Shown piece after piece: positions 11,624-23,908 of a DNA stretch of 64,000 bases; positions within the stretch are counted from its first letter, which is position 1, and each line of letters opens with the position of its first letter. Origin of the DNA: Butyriboletus loyo (lineage: Eukaryota; Basidiomycota; Agaricomycetes; Boletales; Boletaceae); assembly GCA_038093515.1 (NCBI GenBank), contig JBBPSI010000022.1, forward strand, positions 1 to 64,000, read 5' to 3'. The notes beneath the pieces were generated by a model that saw only the letters and a program-made list of their open reading frames with translations, ran no database searches and was not told the DNA's origin. Both the position numbers and the translations under genes were made by a program.

Positions 11624-12238
11624 TAGTGACGGCATCATCTACCGTGGGTTGTGCTTGTCCCGGTCACTCCCACGTCAAGAATATGGGTCATGTCACGGGT
11701 ACCCTGGTTGGATGCTCGGTAGTACGTATATATGTATTGCTTTATTGGTGAAGGTGGGACTGCAGGCTGTGGAGGAGAATGCTGTGGCTTCGTGGGGGGC
11801 GAAACGGATGAAGGGCGAACTTTGTAGGTGGAGGTGGTTTGATAAGTGGCGTATCGGCAGAGATGCGACAAGCGCGGAGGCTTGGCCGGACCAATTCGAG
11901 ACATAGTAGCTGTCTCTGGGGGCCTGGTGCGGGAACCCAAGTGAATGCCGGGGGGGATACGGGCAGGTCTCCGACACGAGCGGCAGGGAGGAGAACGAGC
12001 ACGCTGACTGCGGGGGATGTGAAAAGTGGCGGACGGAATCAAATGACCCCCCCGTTTGAAAATCGGGGTGCCGGCAAGTGCTGAGTGAGCGGGGACCCCG
12101 AAACTCACTTGTGTTAACAGACCACCAAGTCCTTTCCCGCTCGTACGTTACTTATACCTTGGCCCTATGCCTCCAATGCCACCCTCGTCTCCGCTCCCCT
12201 CTCCCTTCTGACAAGTTCCCTTCCCCCGCGTCCCTCCC
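11624..12238. other. intergenic region upstream of first Zn2Cys6 gene
   Basis: About 615 bp, G-rich on the plus strand at first and then pyrimidine-rich (CT tracts) just before the ATG at 12239. CT-rich stretches next to start sites are common in fungal promoters. No gene is supported. Confidence 0.5.
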
Positions 12239-14368
12239 ATGCCCACTGCACCCAAGTCCCCACAGCTAAGGAGACCCGGTGCGCCAAAATCAAAAGGTGC
12301 TGTACGCGCCAAGTCCGGCTGTTACACCTGCAGAATCCGTCGCAAGGTCCCCCTCTCTCCTCCCCTCCCCCTCCCCCTCCTAACCCTGCCATCCAGAAAT
12401 GCGACGAGCAGATGAATGCCGACGGAAGCTGCTCCACCTGCGTACGCCTCCGTCTTCAATGCCTCGGCTTCGGTGCCAAGCGTCCAGAATGGTTGCGGGT
12501 AATATCCCTCTTCCTTTCTGCCATCACAGTCCATCTCATATCTCCCAGGAGACCCGCAACGTCGTCGACCTCCGCGACAAGATCAAGACCTTCCTCGCTT
12601 CTCAGGGCATGATCAAGGGCCACTCAGGAGCTGCCCCCCGCGTCGCCGAACACGACCCGCAGATATTAACCTTGTCAGCCGATTATCCATCCCCCACCAA
12701 CAGCCCCCAGACACCCACCCTCTCCATCCCCTCTACCAACGATGAGCGTCCGTCCTCATACCCTCTTCGCACCGACCGTTACCCCGATAATGATCGTAAG
12801 ACGTCCCCTCTACCACTCCCGCTTTCCTCCCTAACCCTGCTTCAGGTCTACCCGTCATGCACGAGTTAAGCCCCGACTCTCCTCTGGAACGAAGTGAATA
12901 CCCCGAAGTCCTCCTTCCTCCTGTCGCATATTCTTCGCCTCCTGTTAACAATAGCTTAGATTCATGTAAGACCTCGTATCATTACTAAGTATTTGTATGT
13001 ATAATAGTGCTCAATGCCCTCCTTGCAGGGTCAAACCATTCAATCGCTCTCCAACGCCCACATATCAGTGGCTTTTCAAGCTTGTATACTGCTACCATTC
13101 CAATGCAAGACGACGAAGACTTTGATATCGTCTCTTCCGCCTACTCGTTGACCTCTGCCCCTGCCGTCGATCGGTTTCCCTGGCTGCTCGACGATCGCCA
13201 AAACGCCGCCTTGGACTACTACATGAAACACGTCCTTCGCATGCAATACCTTCATGCAAGCGAAAATCTCGACAACATCATCTGGAGGTTGATCCATACA
13301 AGTGACAATGCTCGCCAAGCTGCCTGTCTCCTCTCCGAGCTCCATCGCAGGAGCACTCAAAGAGACAGACTTGCCATCGTGGAACTAGAAGACGTAGAGG
13401 CCCTTCGGCGCATGCAGATAGTTTCCTTCAAGGGTCCTTTGACAGAAGGAGACGCCCTCGCAGGCTTGTGCATCGTCTCCTACTTTCTCTTCAGTGGTGG
13501 CAAAGGTCAATGGCAGACCTTTCTCGATGCTGCCTGCAGATATTCCCTCTCTGTCCTCAACGAGCCTGGCTGGGGAGGTCCACGCAGAGTCCTTCATGAC
13601 TGTTCGGAGAGCCTCCGCTTCATCATCAAAACCTCGATTTGGTTTGACGTCCTTGCGTCTGCCACGCTCGTCAGAGAGCCATACTTCTTGGACGTTATCC
13701 GTGACCTCTTTGGCCCACAAACCACCTTTTTTGGCGATGAGCCCGTACGCCCGATGGCGGAGTACTCGATGATGTCCGTCATGGGCTGCGAGAACCACAT
13801 CGTGCTCGCCCTCGCGGAGATTGCTAGCTTGGCCAACTGGAAGGAAGCCCATGTCAGCGCTGGCAGCCTCAGCGTCAAAGAACTAGTCAGGCGCGGCCAC
13901 AGGATAGAGGAGATCTTGAAAAAACCCAGCTCGTACCCGGACGACTGTGACTTTACTCTTGATGTTGGGGAGAGAGCACGTGCCCAGCAGCGCCGCCTTA
14001 CTTCAGAAGTCTTTCGTGCATCGGCACACGTCTACCTTCACTCTGTCGTTTCTGGTGACTTCCCGCGATGTCCAGAAATCATCGAAGCGGTGGACGACAC
14101 GGTCAAATGCTTGAGGGAGGCCGAGGATGGCCCCACTGGCCGTGCGGTGGTCCGAAGCGTCGTCTTCAGCATTTGTATCTGTGGCTGTCTAACTGAGGAC
14201 CACGCTCACCAAGCCTACTTCATAAAACGCCTTCAAGAGCAACAAGGCCTCTCTCTCGGAAATTCTCAGCAGGTATCATGCCTGATTCGAGAGGTCTGGA
14301 AACGACGGTCTCGGGGAGGCGTCGACTGGCGCCAGGTCATGCGAGAGGCAGAAATGCTACTGGTATAG
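12239..14368 (+). CDS. Zn2Cys6 fungal transcription factor (first of tandem pair)
   Basis: Five exons (12239-12346, 12397-12498, 12549-12795, 12846-12965, 13008-14368) encode 645 residues. The zinc cluster at residues 28-58 has all six cysteines in C-x2-C-x6-C-x9-C-x2-C-x6-C order, beginning CYTCRIRRKKCDE; the first intron falls between the two lysines. A linker containing VVDLRDKIK may form the dimerisation helix. The large last exon encodes the helical fungal transcription-factor domain 2 type region (AACLLSELHRRST, EGDALAGL, CENHIVLALAEIASLANWK, VKELVRRG). It should bind CGG-containing DNA in the nucleus; target genes cannot be told from sequence. The gene at 16685 is its paralogue. Confidence 0.9.
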
Positions 14369-15163
14369 ATGTCTGTCTGTTATCATTGGGCTCTTTGATT
14401 TTTCTTGCTTCGTCATGCTATCACTATCGCGGCTTGCTCCCATTTTCCCTTGTTGTAGGCTTTTACCGCATCTGCATGTTTTACACCGCGAGTACCTTCT
14501 CTCGACTGCTGGACACCGGGATGCTGGCTTGTACTGATTGGCTTATCATGGAAAAATACCCTCACTTCAAGCTGTACTCTTCACATACTCTCACGAATCA
14601 TTTTTCTTGTTCCTGTTGCGTTTTTTTTTTTTGAACTGCCGAATGCCGGACGTCAGGGGTTTGATACAGCAACCCCAAGATATGATCAGTGCGTCAAACT
14701 TGAGAAGAGTGTCCGGAACATCGACGCCACAGCCACGTTCCACTTCTTGTGGGAAGGACGAATGCGAACCATTCTGAAAAATGAACCTTGCACAGGCTTG
14801 TGGAACCAAAAAGCTGTGGGTGATGAGATCAGCGGCAGTCCTGAAAGAGTCGTTCGAGGATAGATTTGGCTTCCCGCATACGTGAATGACTCGGTTGCCT
14901 GGCAATCCGCATCAAAATGCATCATATCATCGGATGCAGGCGAGTGTATCAGGGCTCGTTCCCTTTGAATGCCAAGTATGAAGGGTGGCCCTTTACGGTG
15001 TGGTTGGGTTTGTGGCCACCGTCCTGTGCTCGAGACAACGTCGTCGTCGTGATCGCATCGAAGAACGTGAACGACGAAGCTTACCCGACCCCGGGGCCGG
15101 TCATTGTCGGGGGTTGATGTATTTGATTCAAGACGCAGTCAAGCTGCTTGTTGACGTATTTGC

Positions 15164-15250
15164 CACCTCACTACGTACGCCCTGGCATCCTCCTGAACCG
15201 AACCAAGGAGCCGGGCACTCGTTTCCATAAGTGATCTGGCGCAAGAAGAT
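15164..15250 (+). repeat. 87-bp direct repeat, copy 1
   Basis: Begins CACCTCACTACGTACGCCCT and ends GGCGCAAGAAGAT. It recurs 111 bp further on with three differences. The period of 111 is a multiple of three. Confidence 0.95.
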
Positions 15251-15274
15251 GGGCTGAACACCACGGTTGGTTGA

Positions 15275-15361
15275 CACCTCACTACGTACGCCCTGGCATC
15301 CTCCTGAACCGAATCAAGGAGCCGGGCATTTGTTTCCATAAGTGATCTGGCGCAAGAAGAT
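15275..15361 (+). repeat. 87-bp direct repeat, copy 2
   Basis: Same 87 bp as 15164-15250 except three positions, all C in copy 1 and T in copy 2 (AACC to AATC, and CACTCG to CATTTG). No target-site duplication or element gene is visible around the pair. Confidence 0.95.
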
Positions 15362-16684
15362 ACCCAGAGATGAGACATAGGCTCAGTCATTTTCCGTGAT
15401 GTGATGTGTGCCTGTTTATGGGTGCCTTGAGTTCTCGCCCGCGACGCCATTTGGGACTGGAAGCTGCTTGGGAGGCGAAATGAATTCGCACTTGGCAATC
15501 GTGGACTCGTCCAGCGGATGGATGTTGGCAACATTCTGATCCCCGTTATAGAAAAGACGTTGAAGCACATAATTCATGTCCCTATCTGCGATTCTGCGAC
15601 GAGTCGGAAAAGTCCTGAGGCCGGCATCCAAGGAGGTGCACTTGGTCCGACAGTCTCTCACGTCGGTCGGTGATATCTTCCGGATGTTTCCGTTTTTATT
15701 ATTGTTTCTCTATTCAGTAACTCTCGTCCGTTCAACCCTCACACAGTTACGACGGAGAATCCGCACGACCGATCCAATCACGACGTCCTCTCCGCCACCG
15801 AACAATGGCTGACGGTATTAAAGTGAGCAGCAACACACCACACACCACCCCCAGGCCAATGCCTCGCGTTGATCGTAGGCCGCCATCCGGGTTTCGTCAC
15901 AGCCGTTGCCGGGTAGAGTCAAAGATAGTTGCTCGGCTATGAGTGAGACCGTGACGTGACGGCTATAATGAATTCCGGGACCCGAACATGCGTCGTCGTT
16001 GTGTTGGATATTGCAGGGCGCAGCCGAGTGCCTTTTTATTTCTCCAGCCTGGGTTGTTGTTGGGAGGGTTCTCATCCATCCTGTAGGGATTGGGGCCAAG
16101 TGCGGTGCCTCGCTTGCTGGCTGGTCATAGCCATGGAGTTCGGAGGCTTATCTAATGGGAACGAGAAAGCTGCCGTTCACGCTTGATGGGGAATACGTTG
16201 AAGGTTTGGATGAATGTTTCCCAACGAGACGCCATCTGACACAATCTGCAGGCGTTACATGTCCATGGGCACAGTCCAGACGGAGCGTAATCATCCCGTC
16301 GTCGCAGCTGAATCTGCACCGACGGGAACTTGCCATAGCCCTCTCTGCGGCGTTAGTGCCCGAGGGCCGTACCCAATTACTTCACGACCTACCGATATGG
16401 TTTCATGCACAGACTTCCGGCCCCTTAGTACAGTTCCTCTGGCTTGATCAGCTTCTTTAACTTGCCCCGTGGCAATGCCATTGCGCCGCACCCTCCTTTG
16501 CGAGTCTGCCCAATCTATATCCCCGACTGCCTCATACCTCCCCCTTCATCGGCGATTTTCCTTCTTCATTCTCCGATCCCCTCGTCACTGCTTTCCCGAC
16601 GAAAATCCACCTCTTACACTCGCTTTTTAATAACAACCTCTGCCCTCGATCCCCCTGACGCAACGATACTGACCCTGCAATACC

Positions 16685-19126
16685 ATGTCTAGGAACTCCA
16701 ATTCTTCCAACGACAGCCAGTCTCCCTCGCCAGACACCCCATCCAGCAACACATCCCCAGCTCTACTCGCCGCCCCACTGACGTCAAGACACCCGGATGG
16801 AGCAGACAGACAGAACATGACCTCCCGCGGAACACCCAACAAAATATCCCCAGACCTTCCCCGGCCAGCCTCAGCAGGAAGGGGCGGATGTTGGTTCGTG
16901 TCCCCACCCTTTCTTCATTCTCCCCACCAACTGACAAGCATCTCCCCACCAGGACCTGTCGACTACGCAGAAAAGTGAGTCGACCGCTTGGTGCAGTGTT
17001 CTCCCCTTGACGAAGCCCTCGAAGAAATGCGACGAACAGCGCGAAGGCGACTCCTGTCATACATGCAGGCGGCTGCAAATCGAGTGTCTGGGGTGGGGCG
17101 CAAGACGTCCAGATTGGATGCGCGTGCGTGTCACCTCGTATTTCTGCCGACGTCTATTGATCAGTCTCTAGGACAAACGGGCAGTGGAGGCTTATAAAGC
17201 AGAAATCAAGGCAAAATTGACCAGAGCCGGCCTCATTCGTGGTCAACCACGTTCTTCTATAATACAGGCCACTTCGTCGTCGTCGTCGACCGTCTTCGCC
17301 ACAGAACAATATCAGGGTCCCACGAGTGGATCAGCAATTCCTCCATTCATCAGTGATCATGGGGCACTTAATCTTACGATCGTCGACACTGCCCAAACGC
17401 ATGGCCAAGGCGAAAGTCCAATGACGTCTATGTTCGGTGAGCAATGCGCATCAAGTAGTGTTCAACGACTAAGACAGAAATTCAGGGTTACCGCTCAGCT
17501 CACCTTTCAATATGACCTTGCCGCTGATTGACCCGTCATTACCGCAGCTTACCAGTCACTCGCCTTACACACCATCTACGTCGCTTTCTTCCTCGCATCC
17601 GTCACCACAGGACCTTGGGCTTTTTGACAACACCTTTGATAGTGTCGCCCCACAGACGCTCGGATTTAACCACGAGGCCACTGCACTATCGGCACACCCG
17701 CTTCAATGCGAGCACGTGTTCTACTATTTTGAGCATGTCAGGAAGTCACTGTTCGCCTTTACGGGCAACTCTGCGGCAAATGCAATATACTCAGTAAGCT
17801 TACCCGACAAAAACCCAGACTTGCCTAGCTCTGAACTGATGAGTCAATCAAAGGTTGTATCTCAAAACCCGCAAGGTCCTTTGACGAACGCCATATGTGC
17901 CCTAGCCAGTCTCCATAACATGCAGATTCGCACCACCAGGGGACTGGAACCGGCAAACGGCACTCTGGAGAACTCCCCGGCAATAATACTTTATGATACC
18001 GCCCATGCACAGTTGTATAAATCTCGAGAAGGAATGCTGACGGAAGGCGACGCCAATGCAGCGTTGCACCTCCTCGGCTTCTCCTTATTTTCCGGAGGCG
18101 TGACTGACTGGCGGCCGATGCTTGATATCGCCAATGATTGGATAGTCCAAACTGGAATCCCAACGCACGAAAATCCCAAACTGGCCATGATGAGTATGAG
18201 CCAAGCTGCGCGAGTGGCGCTGAAAGCCACCATGGTGAGAGTGCACCTGAAACAACGCCCAACCTTGGCTGATTCATCGTTAATAGTGGTTAGATGTCAT
18301 GTCAACGATTACCCTGCATACCATACCCAGACACTTGGCTTTCTATCGACGATTATATCGGGGGGGAGGAGGTTTCTGGTCGGCTACTTCGGGTATGAGC
18401 GCCAAAGAAGATTCGGACCTTCGGGTGGAGAACCTCACTGGGTGTCCGGATGAAGTGTTGCTTGGTATCGCCGAGATCTCCACCCTCTCGTGTTGGAAAA
18501 CACAAGAGATGCGGAAAGGTTGCTTAAGCATGAAAGAGCTGATCCGGCGCGGAAACATCGTGGAGAGCCACCTTCGTTCATGCGAGCCGATGTACTCCCG
18601 AGAATCCGATCACACTCCACTGCACCCAGACCTCCCTGTCGGTGAGGACTCGAACTTGAAGGGAATGCCGGGAATTCCTGCCATCGTTGACACGTGGCAA
18701 CTGGTGGCGAATATATACCGGGAGGCAGCACTCTTGTATCTGCACACAATATTGAGCGATCCAGTTCCAGGTAGGGGTGATGGCAGTGCATAAAAAGGTG
18801 GGACCTTGACTGACAGGTTTGCAGGTGTACCAGAAATTGTCCAGTCCATCAATATCATCACCCAGCTTATACGTCAACTGCCGGTGTCGGCGCTCGATCG
18901 GACACTGGTATTCCCGATATGTTTGGCGGGGTGCCTGACGGACGACCCTACGAAGCGGGAGATACTCAAAGCGAGGTTGGTCGGACAACAGAGCCACTTT
19001 GAGAATGTCCAACAGGCATTGATGGTCATGGAAACAGCCTGGCAGCGGCGGGACACGAGAGGAGGTGCAGTTGAATGGCGCGACCTGTTGCATGTTCAAG
19101 GGAGAAATCTGCTTTTACTGGTCTGA
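16685..19126 (+). CDS. Zn2Cys6 fungal transcription factor (second of tandem pair)
   Basis: Seven exons (16685-16893, 16953-16974, 17025-17123, 17172-17436, 17486-18234, 18287-18770, 18825-19126) encode 709 residues. The zinc cluster at residues 69-98 is C-x2-C-x6-C-x8-C-x2-C-x6-C (CWTCRLRRKKCDE). Exon 2 is only 22 bases and one intron splits the Trp codon inside the first CxxC. The regulatory domain matches the neighbour at 12239 in many places: ALASLHNM, EGDANAALHLLGFSLFSGG, EVLLGIAEISTLSCWK, SMKELIRRGN, and the end QRRDTRGGAVEWRDLL. Introns after RRK and after the WMR/WLR tryptophan-arginine step occur at the same place in both genes, which supports local duplication. Targets are unknown. 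Confidence 0.9.
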
Positions 19127-19563
19127 GACTGGACGTGGATGATTAGCCCATTCTGGTTTTTAACCTACCCACCCTATATATCGTGGTGGTTAAAGCGTTT
19201 AAGGTAGTAATAGCACATCGGTAGTCGCTTCTGCAGTTTCCTATTAGCCATATTATTAGTAGACAAGACGAACTTACGAGTCCCGGGATGGTATGATGAG
19301 CTGGCGAGAAGACAGGTCTAGCGTGATGCCTTTGACCTATATACCGAGCGCACGGAAATTGCGCAGTAGGCGCATCCAATCAGATCTCGTCGGCAGCACG
19401 CCATCAATCAGAGGCTTGAACAGCGCCCATAATAAGCGGTGTATTATGTAATTCAATGCCGCTAAATAAATCTAGAAAATAAATCAGCACGTGACCGACG
19501 CGTCGACAATCTGAACCGCGCAACGTGCTCTTCTTCAGCTCTTTACTACCACATTCACTAGTC
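19127..19563. other. intergenic region
   Basis: 437 bp between the second regulator and the GBD/FH3 gene; AT-richer than the flanking genes, with no supported gene. Confidence 0.5.
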
Positions 19564-21660
19564 ATGTTTAAAGGCATATTACCATTAAAAAGAGTACCTT
19601 CCTCCGAATTCACCATGATCACCAGTCTCGGTGACATCTCCAACGGAAAGGAGAACATCCCAGATCCTGTTTCTGCAGTACCAGCGAAGCCTCACAAAGA
19701 AAAGGAAAAGTCAAAACATGAAAAATCGAAATCACTGAAAGCCTTGCAGGACCCCCCGGTCGAACCCGTAGTCACTAACCAGGCATTCGACAGACTCCTG
19801 GTCAGTGATATTCCCATCGAAAGCCATCGGATTCTAACAACCAGTGAACAGGATGATCTGCAAATTCCGCCTACTCTCCGTCCAAAGCTTGCCAACATTG
19901 ACGCTACGGTGAAAGCCGCCATGCTCAAGTCATCTCAGGCCATGACAGTCAACCCGACCACCGCTGCAGCGGCCCCGTCAACCCCTCGTACAGTGCGCAA
20001 AGCGCGCAGCATCGAGTCCATGACGTCTCCTCTCTCCACAATGGAGTCCGACAGCCCACCAAGGCGAGGCGGACTTTGGGGGTCCGCTCTTGCCGGCAAG
20101 AGCACTACCAACCTCCATGCCTTGGATAGTTCAGACAGATCTCATGGGAGAGGGGCATCGTTGGATGCCGCACAAACGCTTTCTCGTGCACAAGCTCCTG
20201 TGATCCCCGTGGAACTCGTGTCCAGCAAATCTAAAGAGAAGACGTTCGGGAAGGGGATGACCCCTGTAAAGTTTTGCAGTATCTTGACCTCGTCTTCGAG
20301 TACTACACTCGATGTGGAAGTCATCAAAAAGCTGAGAGTCATGCTAAGAAATGAGGCAGCAAGGTAGTCCTGTTCTTTTTATGAATGCTGCTTTACTTGT
20401 TTTAACTCGTTCCAGTTGGACAGAGGACTTCCTCCGCTCGGGAGGCTATAGCGCGCTGCTGACGAGGCTCAATGAAGTCCTCGAAGTGGAGTGGCGGTTA
20501 GTTCAGTCCCACGTTTCCTTTGAAACGAGACCCTGATTCAAATTCAAGCGAGGAGCAGCATGATGATCAAATGCTCCATGAGCTGTTGCGGTGCTTCAAA
20601 GCTCTCTCCACGTCTTCAATTGGATGCTTCGCCCTCCGAAGTTCCTGCCCAACTCCATTCGTCCAGTTGATCTCATTGCTCTATTCTGACAAGAAACCCG
20701 GCGATGTAGCGACCCGTCAGCTCATCGTTGAACTACTTCTTATCCTATTCGAACTCTATCCAGCATCGTCTCTTCCTTCATCTGGCGGGCGCCTCCGTCG
20801 GGAGGCATGGGAATCGTCAGGATCTTCCAGCAACATCATTACATTGCCTGTGCCTCACAAGACCTTTTTCTCGCTTATCCGCGCTGTCTTGTTGACACCG
20901 GCTCCTCCTCCCACGGAATCACCTGCAGCTCCGGTATCCCCGCATGCATTCATCGAATCGCTGCATCGTCCAAGGATATACAAATCATATCTGCAGGAAC
21001 TTTCTGACGTTTGCAGAGACTATTTCTGGGTCTTCTGTCACCCGAACAACACCGTCTGGGACCTCTCAGAAGTCGATGACGGAAAGGTCGAGAAACCCAA
21101 GGCACCAGGAGGTATGACTGGCGGAGTGGAGTTTGAAGCGATGGGCTACTTTGTATGTTCAGTGGCGTGTTGCATGAAAGTTGCTCACCACTTGGAATAG
21201 ACAACCCACCTAAAGCTCATGAACGCTATGTCGAGATCTGTCCATAACCTCAATCTGTCCATGGAGCATGAAATGTCTGCCCATCGTTTCCATAAGGACC
21301 TGTTTTCTTCGGGTCTTGAGCGAATCATCTTGGTACGCTGATCCGTTCCCCTTCAAGCTAGCGTGCTCATGCTTGTTGAAGATCTCCCGCAAAGCATCCA
21401 CAGCATACTATCCTACCCTTCACTTGGAGTTATCACGGTATATTCAGTGGGCCAGCCTAGCCAAATTTGAATTACCTTGGACTGTGTCACGACTTATCGG
21501 CCCTCCTCCGATCTCATTATGCAAGTTGAGACCTTCGAAGTCTAGCAAAGGCGACAGCCACAGTCCGCACAACTCTCCAACTAAAAAGCGGGTCGCCCCG
21601 CCTTCTGGCTTCATCAGTTTACCCTCTCCAAACAAGGTGGATCCGATGAAGTTGGAATAG
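19564..21660 (+). CDS. GBD/FH3 domain protein without formin FH2
   Basis: Five exons (19564-20363, 20416-20496, 20549-21152, 21201-21332, 21382-21660) encode 631 residues. A Lys/Ser-rich N-terminus contains a KEKEKSKHEKSK tract; then FDRLLVSDIP, LRPKLANIDATVKAAML, WTEDFLRSGGYSALLTRLNEVLEVEWR and ELLRCFKALSTSSIGCFALR read like the armadillo-type GTPase-binding and FH3 region that forms the N-terminus of diaphanous formins. The protein ends soon after with a Ser/Lys tail, so the actin-nucleating FH1 and FH2 domains are missing. It could be a Rho-GTPase effector or regulator of cell polarity; this is inference. The ATG at 19564 is preferred; another in-frame ATG lies upstream at 19525. Confidence 0.8.
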
Positions 21661-21984
21661 TTTCTGAATCACCCACGCTCGTTGTTTTCCGCTATTCCCG
21701 GGTTGTACGTTGTGATATTTGTATTCCTGTGCCTTGGTGTACTCCTTTTGTGATTTGCTATGCTGACTACTCTGACCGTTGTCGTCCTCGTTGAGCTGTT
21801 GTACTACACGTTATACCAAGTCTGAGCGCAGGCGATATCTGACTTGCTGAGAACAAATTATGTGGAATGAATTATGATACACCAGTCACCATCAATAGAG
21901 GCATAGAACATGAAAATATGGGCATGACAGACTATCCATGATTCTACTGGCAGTTCTCTCGAACACGTCACAACCCCTCAACTA
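21661..21984. other. convergent intergenic region
   Basis: 324 bp between the 3' ends of the GBD/FH3 gene and the membrane-protein gene. It should hold both terminators; no gene is supported. Confidence 0.5.
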
Positions 21985-23166
21985 CTAGTGACCGCCCAAG
22001 AGACGAGATGTCTCTTCGCCGATACCCAACCTGTTGTGGCGTCCTCGGAACTTCAACTCCAAACCGATCACACACCGCATGATCCAGCACAGCGAAAAGA
22101 TGGCGAAACCAAGCCCGCTCCAGTGGATAAACTCGGAGCGCTCTTTGTTCTGGTGAACGACGACGGCGAAGAGATACCAGGAAATGGCGAGACATCCTGG
22201 AAGGTCGCCTTCCACGGCTGAATAGGCGTACGCAAAGTCGACTATCTGGAGAAGAAGCCTAAAGACGGGTGAAAGGTGACGTCAGTTTTCGCTTCAGAAG
22301 GCCCCCCCCCAAAAAAAAAGAAAGAAGGGGCACACATACAACGAGATGAAGACGAAAAACTTTGTCCAAGGGCCAGCTGGCTCCGTGAGCGCATCGACCC
22401 CAAACGCTTCAAACGCAGAGAGAAAGATGAGGCCGACAGTCCAGCCGTGGTACAACGAAAAAGGAAGGTGCAAAAAGACCTCGTCGCAAAAGTTGCGGAG
22501 CGCGGTCACTTTGACTTCTTGATAGATTTGCTAGTATATGGATGGGATGGGTTAGGATCAGCAAAAACGGGGGGGGGGTGAGATTTGTGAGGGATCACGC
22601 ACAGTCACTACGGAAACGGCGAAGAGGATGAAGACCAGGGCTGGAGGCAATCACGTCAGAAGGAAGATGCCTAGCGAGCCACATATATCCGATACGCACC
22701 ATAGCGGTATTCTTGGATAGTCCAGGAATAAATGTACATGGCATTGAGAAAATAAAGCAGGGGTAGTCGCCAGCCAATCCGGTCGAGAACGATTTCTTTA
22801 CCGCGACCGGAGAACTGGTAGATACACGTGCCGATGATTAACATGTGGATCAGAGGCCTGGGGTGAAAAAAGTTGACGGGGGTCTCTCCGACGAATGCCA
22901 TCTGTTTTTTGGTGACTCACCAGATGAAGAACGACCATGGGGCAGGCGTAAAGTAGGTTTCTCTCCCGGTGTAGTATACATCCAAGGGAGAAATGACCGT
23001 ATACACGTTTCCGCCCATGACGAAGACGGCGCCAATGATGTTGGCAACCTGGATTCAAGACATGGGCCTCCACACTTGCTTACAGGTAAATGCCAAAACT
23101 CACCTTCAGGGGCAAGTGGCTGAACCAGCGATTCTGGTTGCGTTCTGAAGTGAACGGTAGCGGCAT
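21985..23166 (-). CDS. multi-pass membrane protein, unknown function
   Basis: Six exons (23104-23166, 22921-23048, 22700-22857, 22603-22640, 22340-22530, 21985-22258) encode 283 residues. The chain starts [15 protein letters not shown] and has about six to seven hydrophobic segments, among them [78 protein letters not shown] and [15 protein letters not shown]. Conserved-looking polar stretches are [23 protein letters not shown] and [10 protein letters not shown] believe similar proteins are widespread in fungi as uncharacterised membrane proteins, but I do not recognise a named family. Introns are 55-81 bases; the intron with acceptor at 22641 needs a downstream AG because the nearer AG leads to an in-frame stop. 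Confidence 0.8.
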
Positions 23167-23908
23167 CCGAGTCTCTCGACGCTTTTCGGTGAGGGTAAGC
23201 TAGATGGGCAGTTCAAATATGAGGAGGTGCAGGTTAGCGGTTTGTGGGCTTATGTAGGCCCCATGGAGTGGCGATGGCGGCTTCCGCGTGGCCATCGCAT
23301 TTCCAGGGCGTGGATCCTCGCAATCACCACCCACGTGAAGCGGAATGCAAGACGAGGGAACCATCGAGAACATCTGTTACCTTGCAACACTGTACAAGAA
23401 GCACTGAAGGGCTCTGTTCACTAGGCTAATGCTATGTCCAGCATTCTTTCCGGTGCAAAGACTGGTGCTGGCAGTGCATGGATGGATGGGGTCGCACTGC
23501 AGTAACCGAACGCTAATTAACATTCAGCATCAGAAGGACTGCACAGGTCGTGTATCATCCTTGGCTCGTTTCTGACGTATTCTCGATCCATACAGCCGTA
23601 TGCATGCTGGGTCGCCTCGCTTGCTCCGCATGTACACCGCTGTGCGCCGACCCGGACCAATGGGATTCGTCGGAATTCTCGACGCTCGAGTATTGAATAT
23701 GCAGCCCTGAGATAAACATAAGCCACCAAAGTCTCCATATGTCATGAGTACTGTACAGTGTAACCTGAAGTTGGGAACAGTGTGGGACGCCTGCCAAACA
23801 CTCGTGCTTGTCCATGTACGAAAGTCTCAAGAGAGTTACAGATAGCATAGGGTCATAACCATAACTCGCTTCCACACGAGTATCAGCCATCGATGTTAAG
23901 CGCTTTCT
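23167..23908. other. intergenic region
   Basis: 742 bp upstream of the membrane-protein gene and downstream of the first J-protein gene. Minus-strand open frames (longest 23555-23890) show no domain. Confidence 0.5.

Larger units (their letters stand above)
14369..16684. other. intergenic region between tandem regulators
   Basis: A 2.3-kb stretch without a convincing gene. It contains the 87-bp direct repeat at 15164-15361 and a 143-residue minus-strand open frame (15139-15570) through that repeat, in which the repeat is translated as two in-phase 37-residue units. No family resemblance was seen for that frame or for overlapping frames at 15416-15661. Confidence 0.5.
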
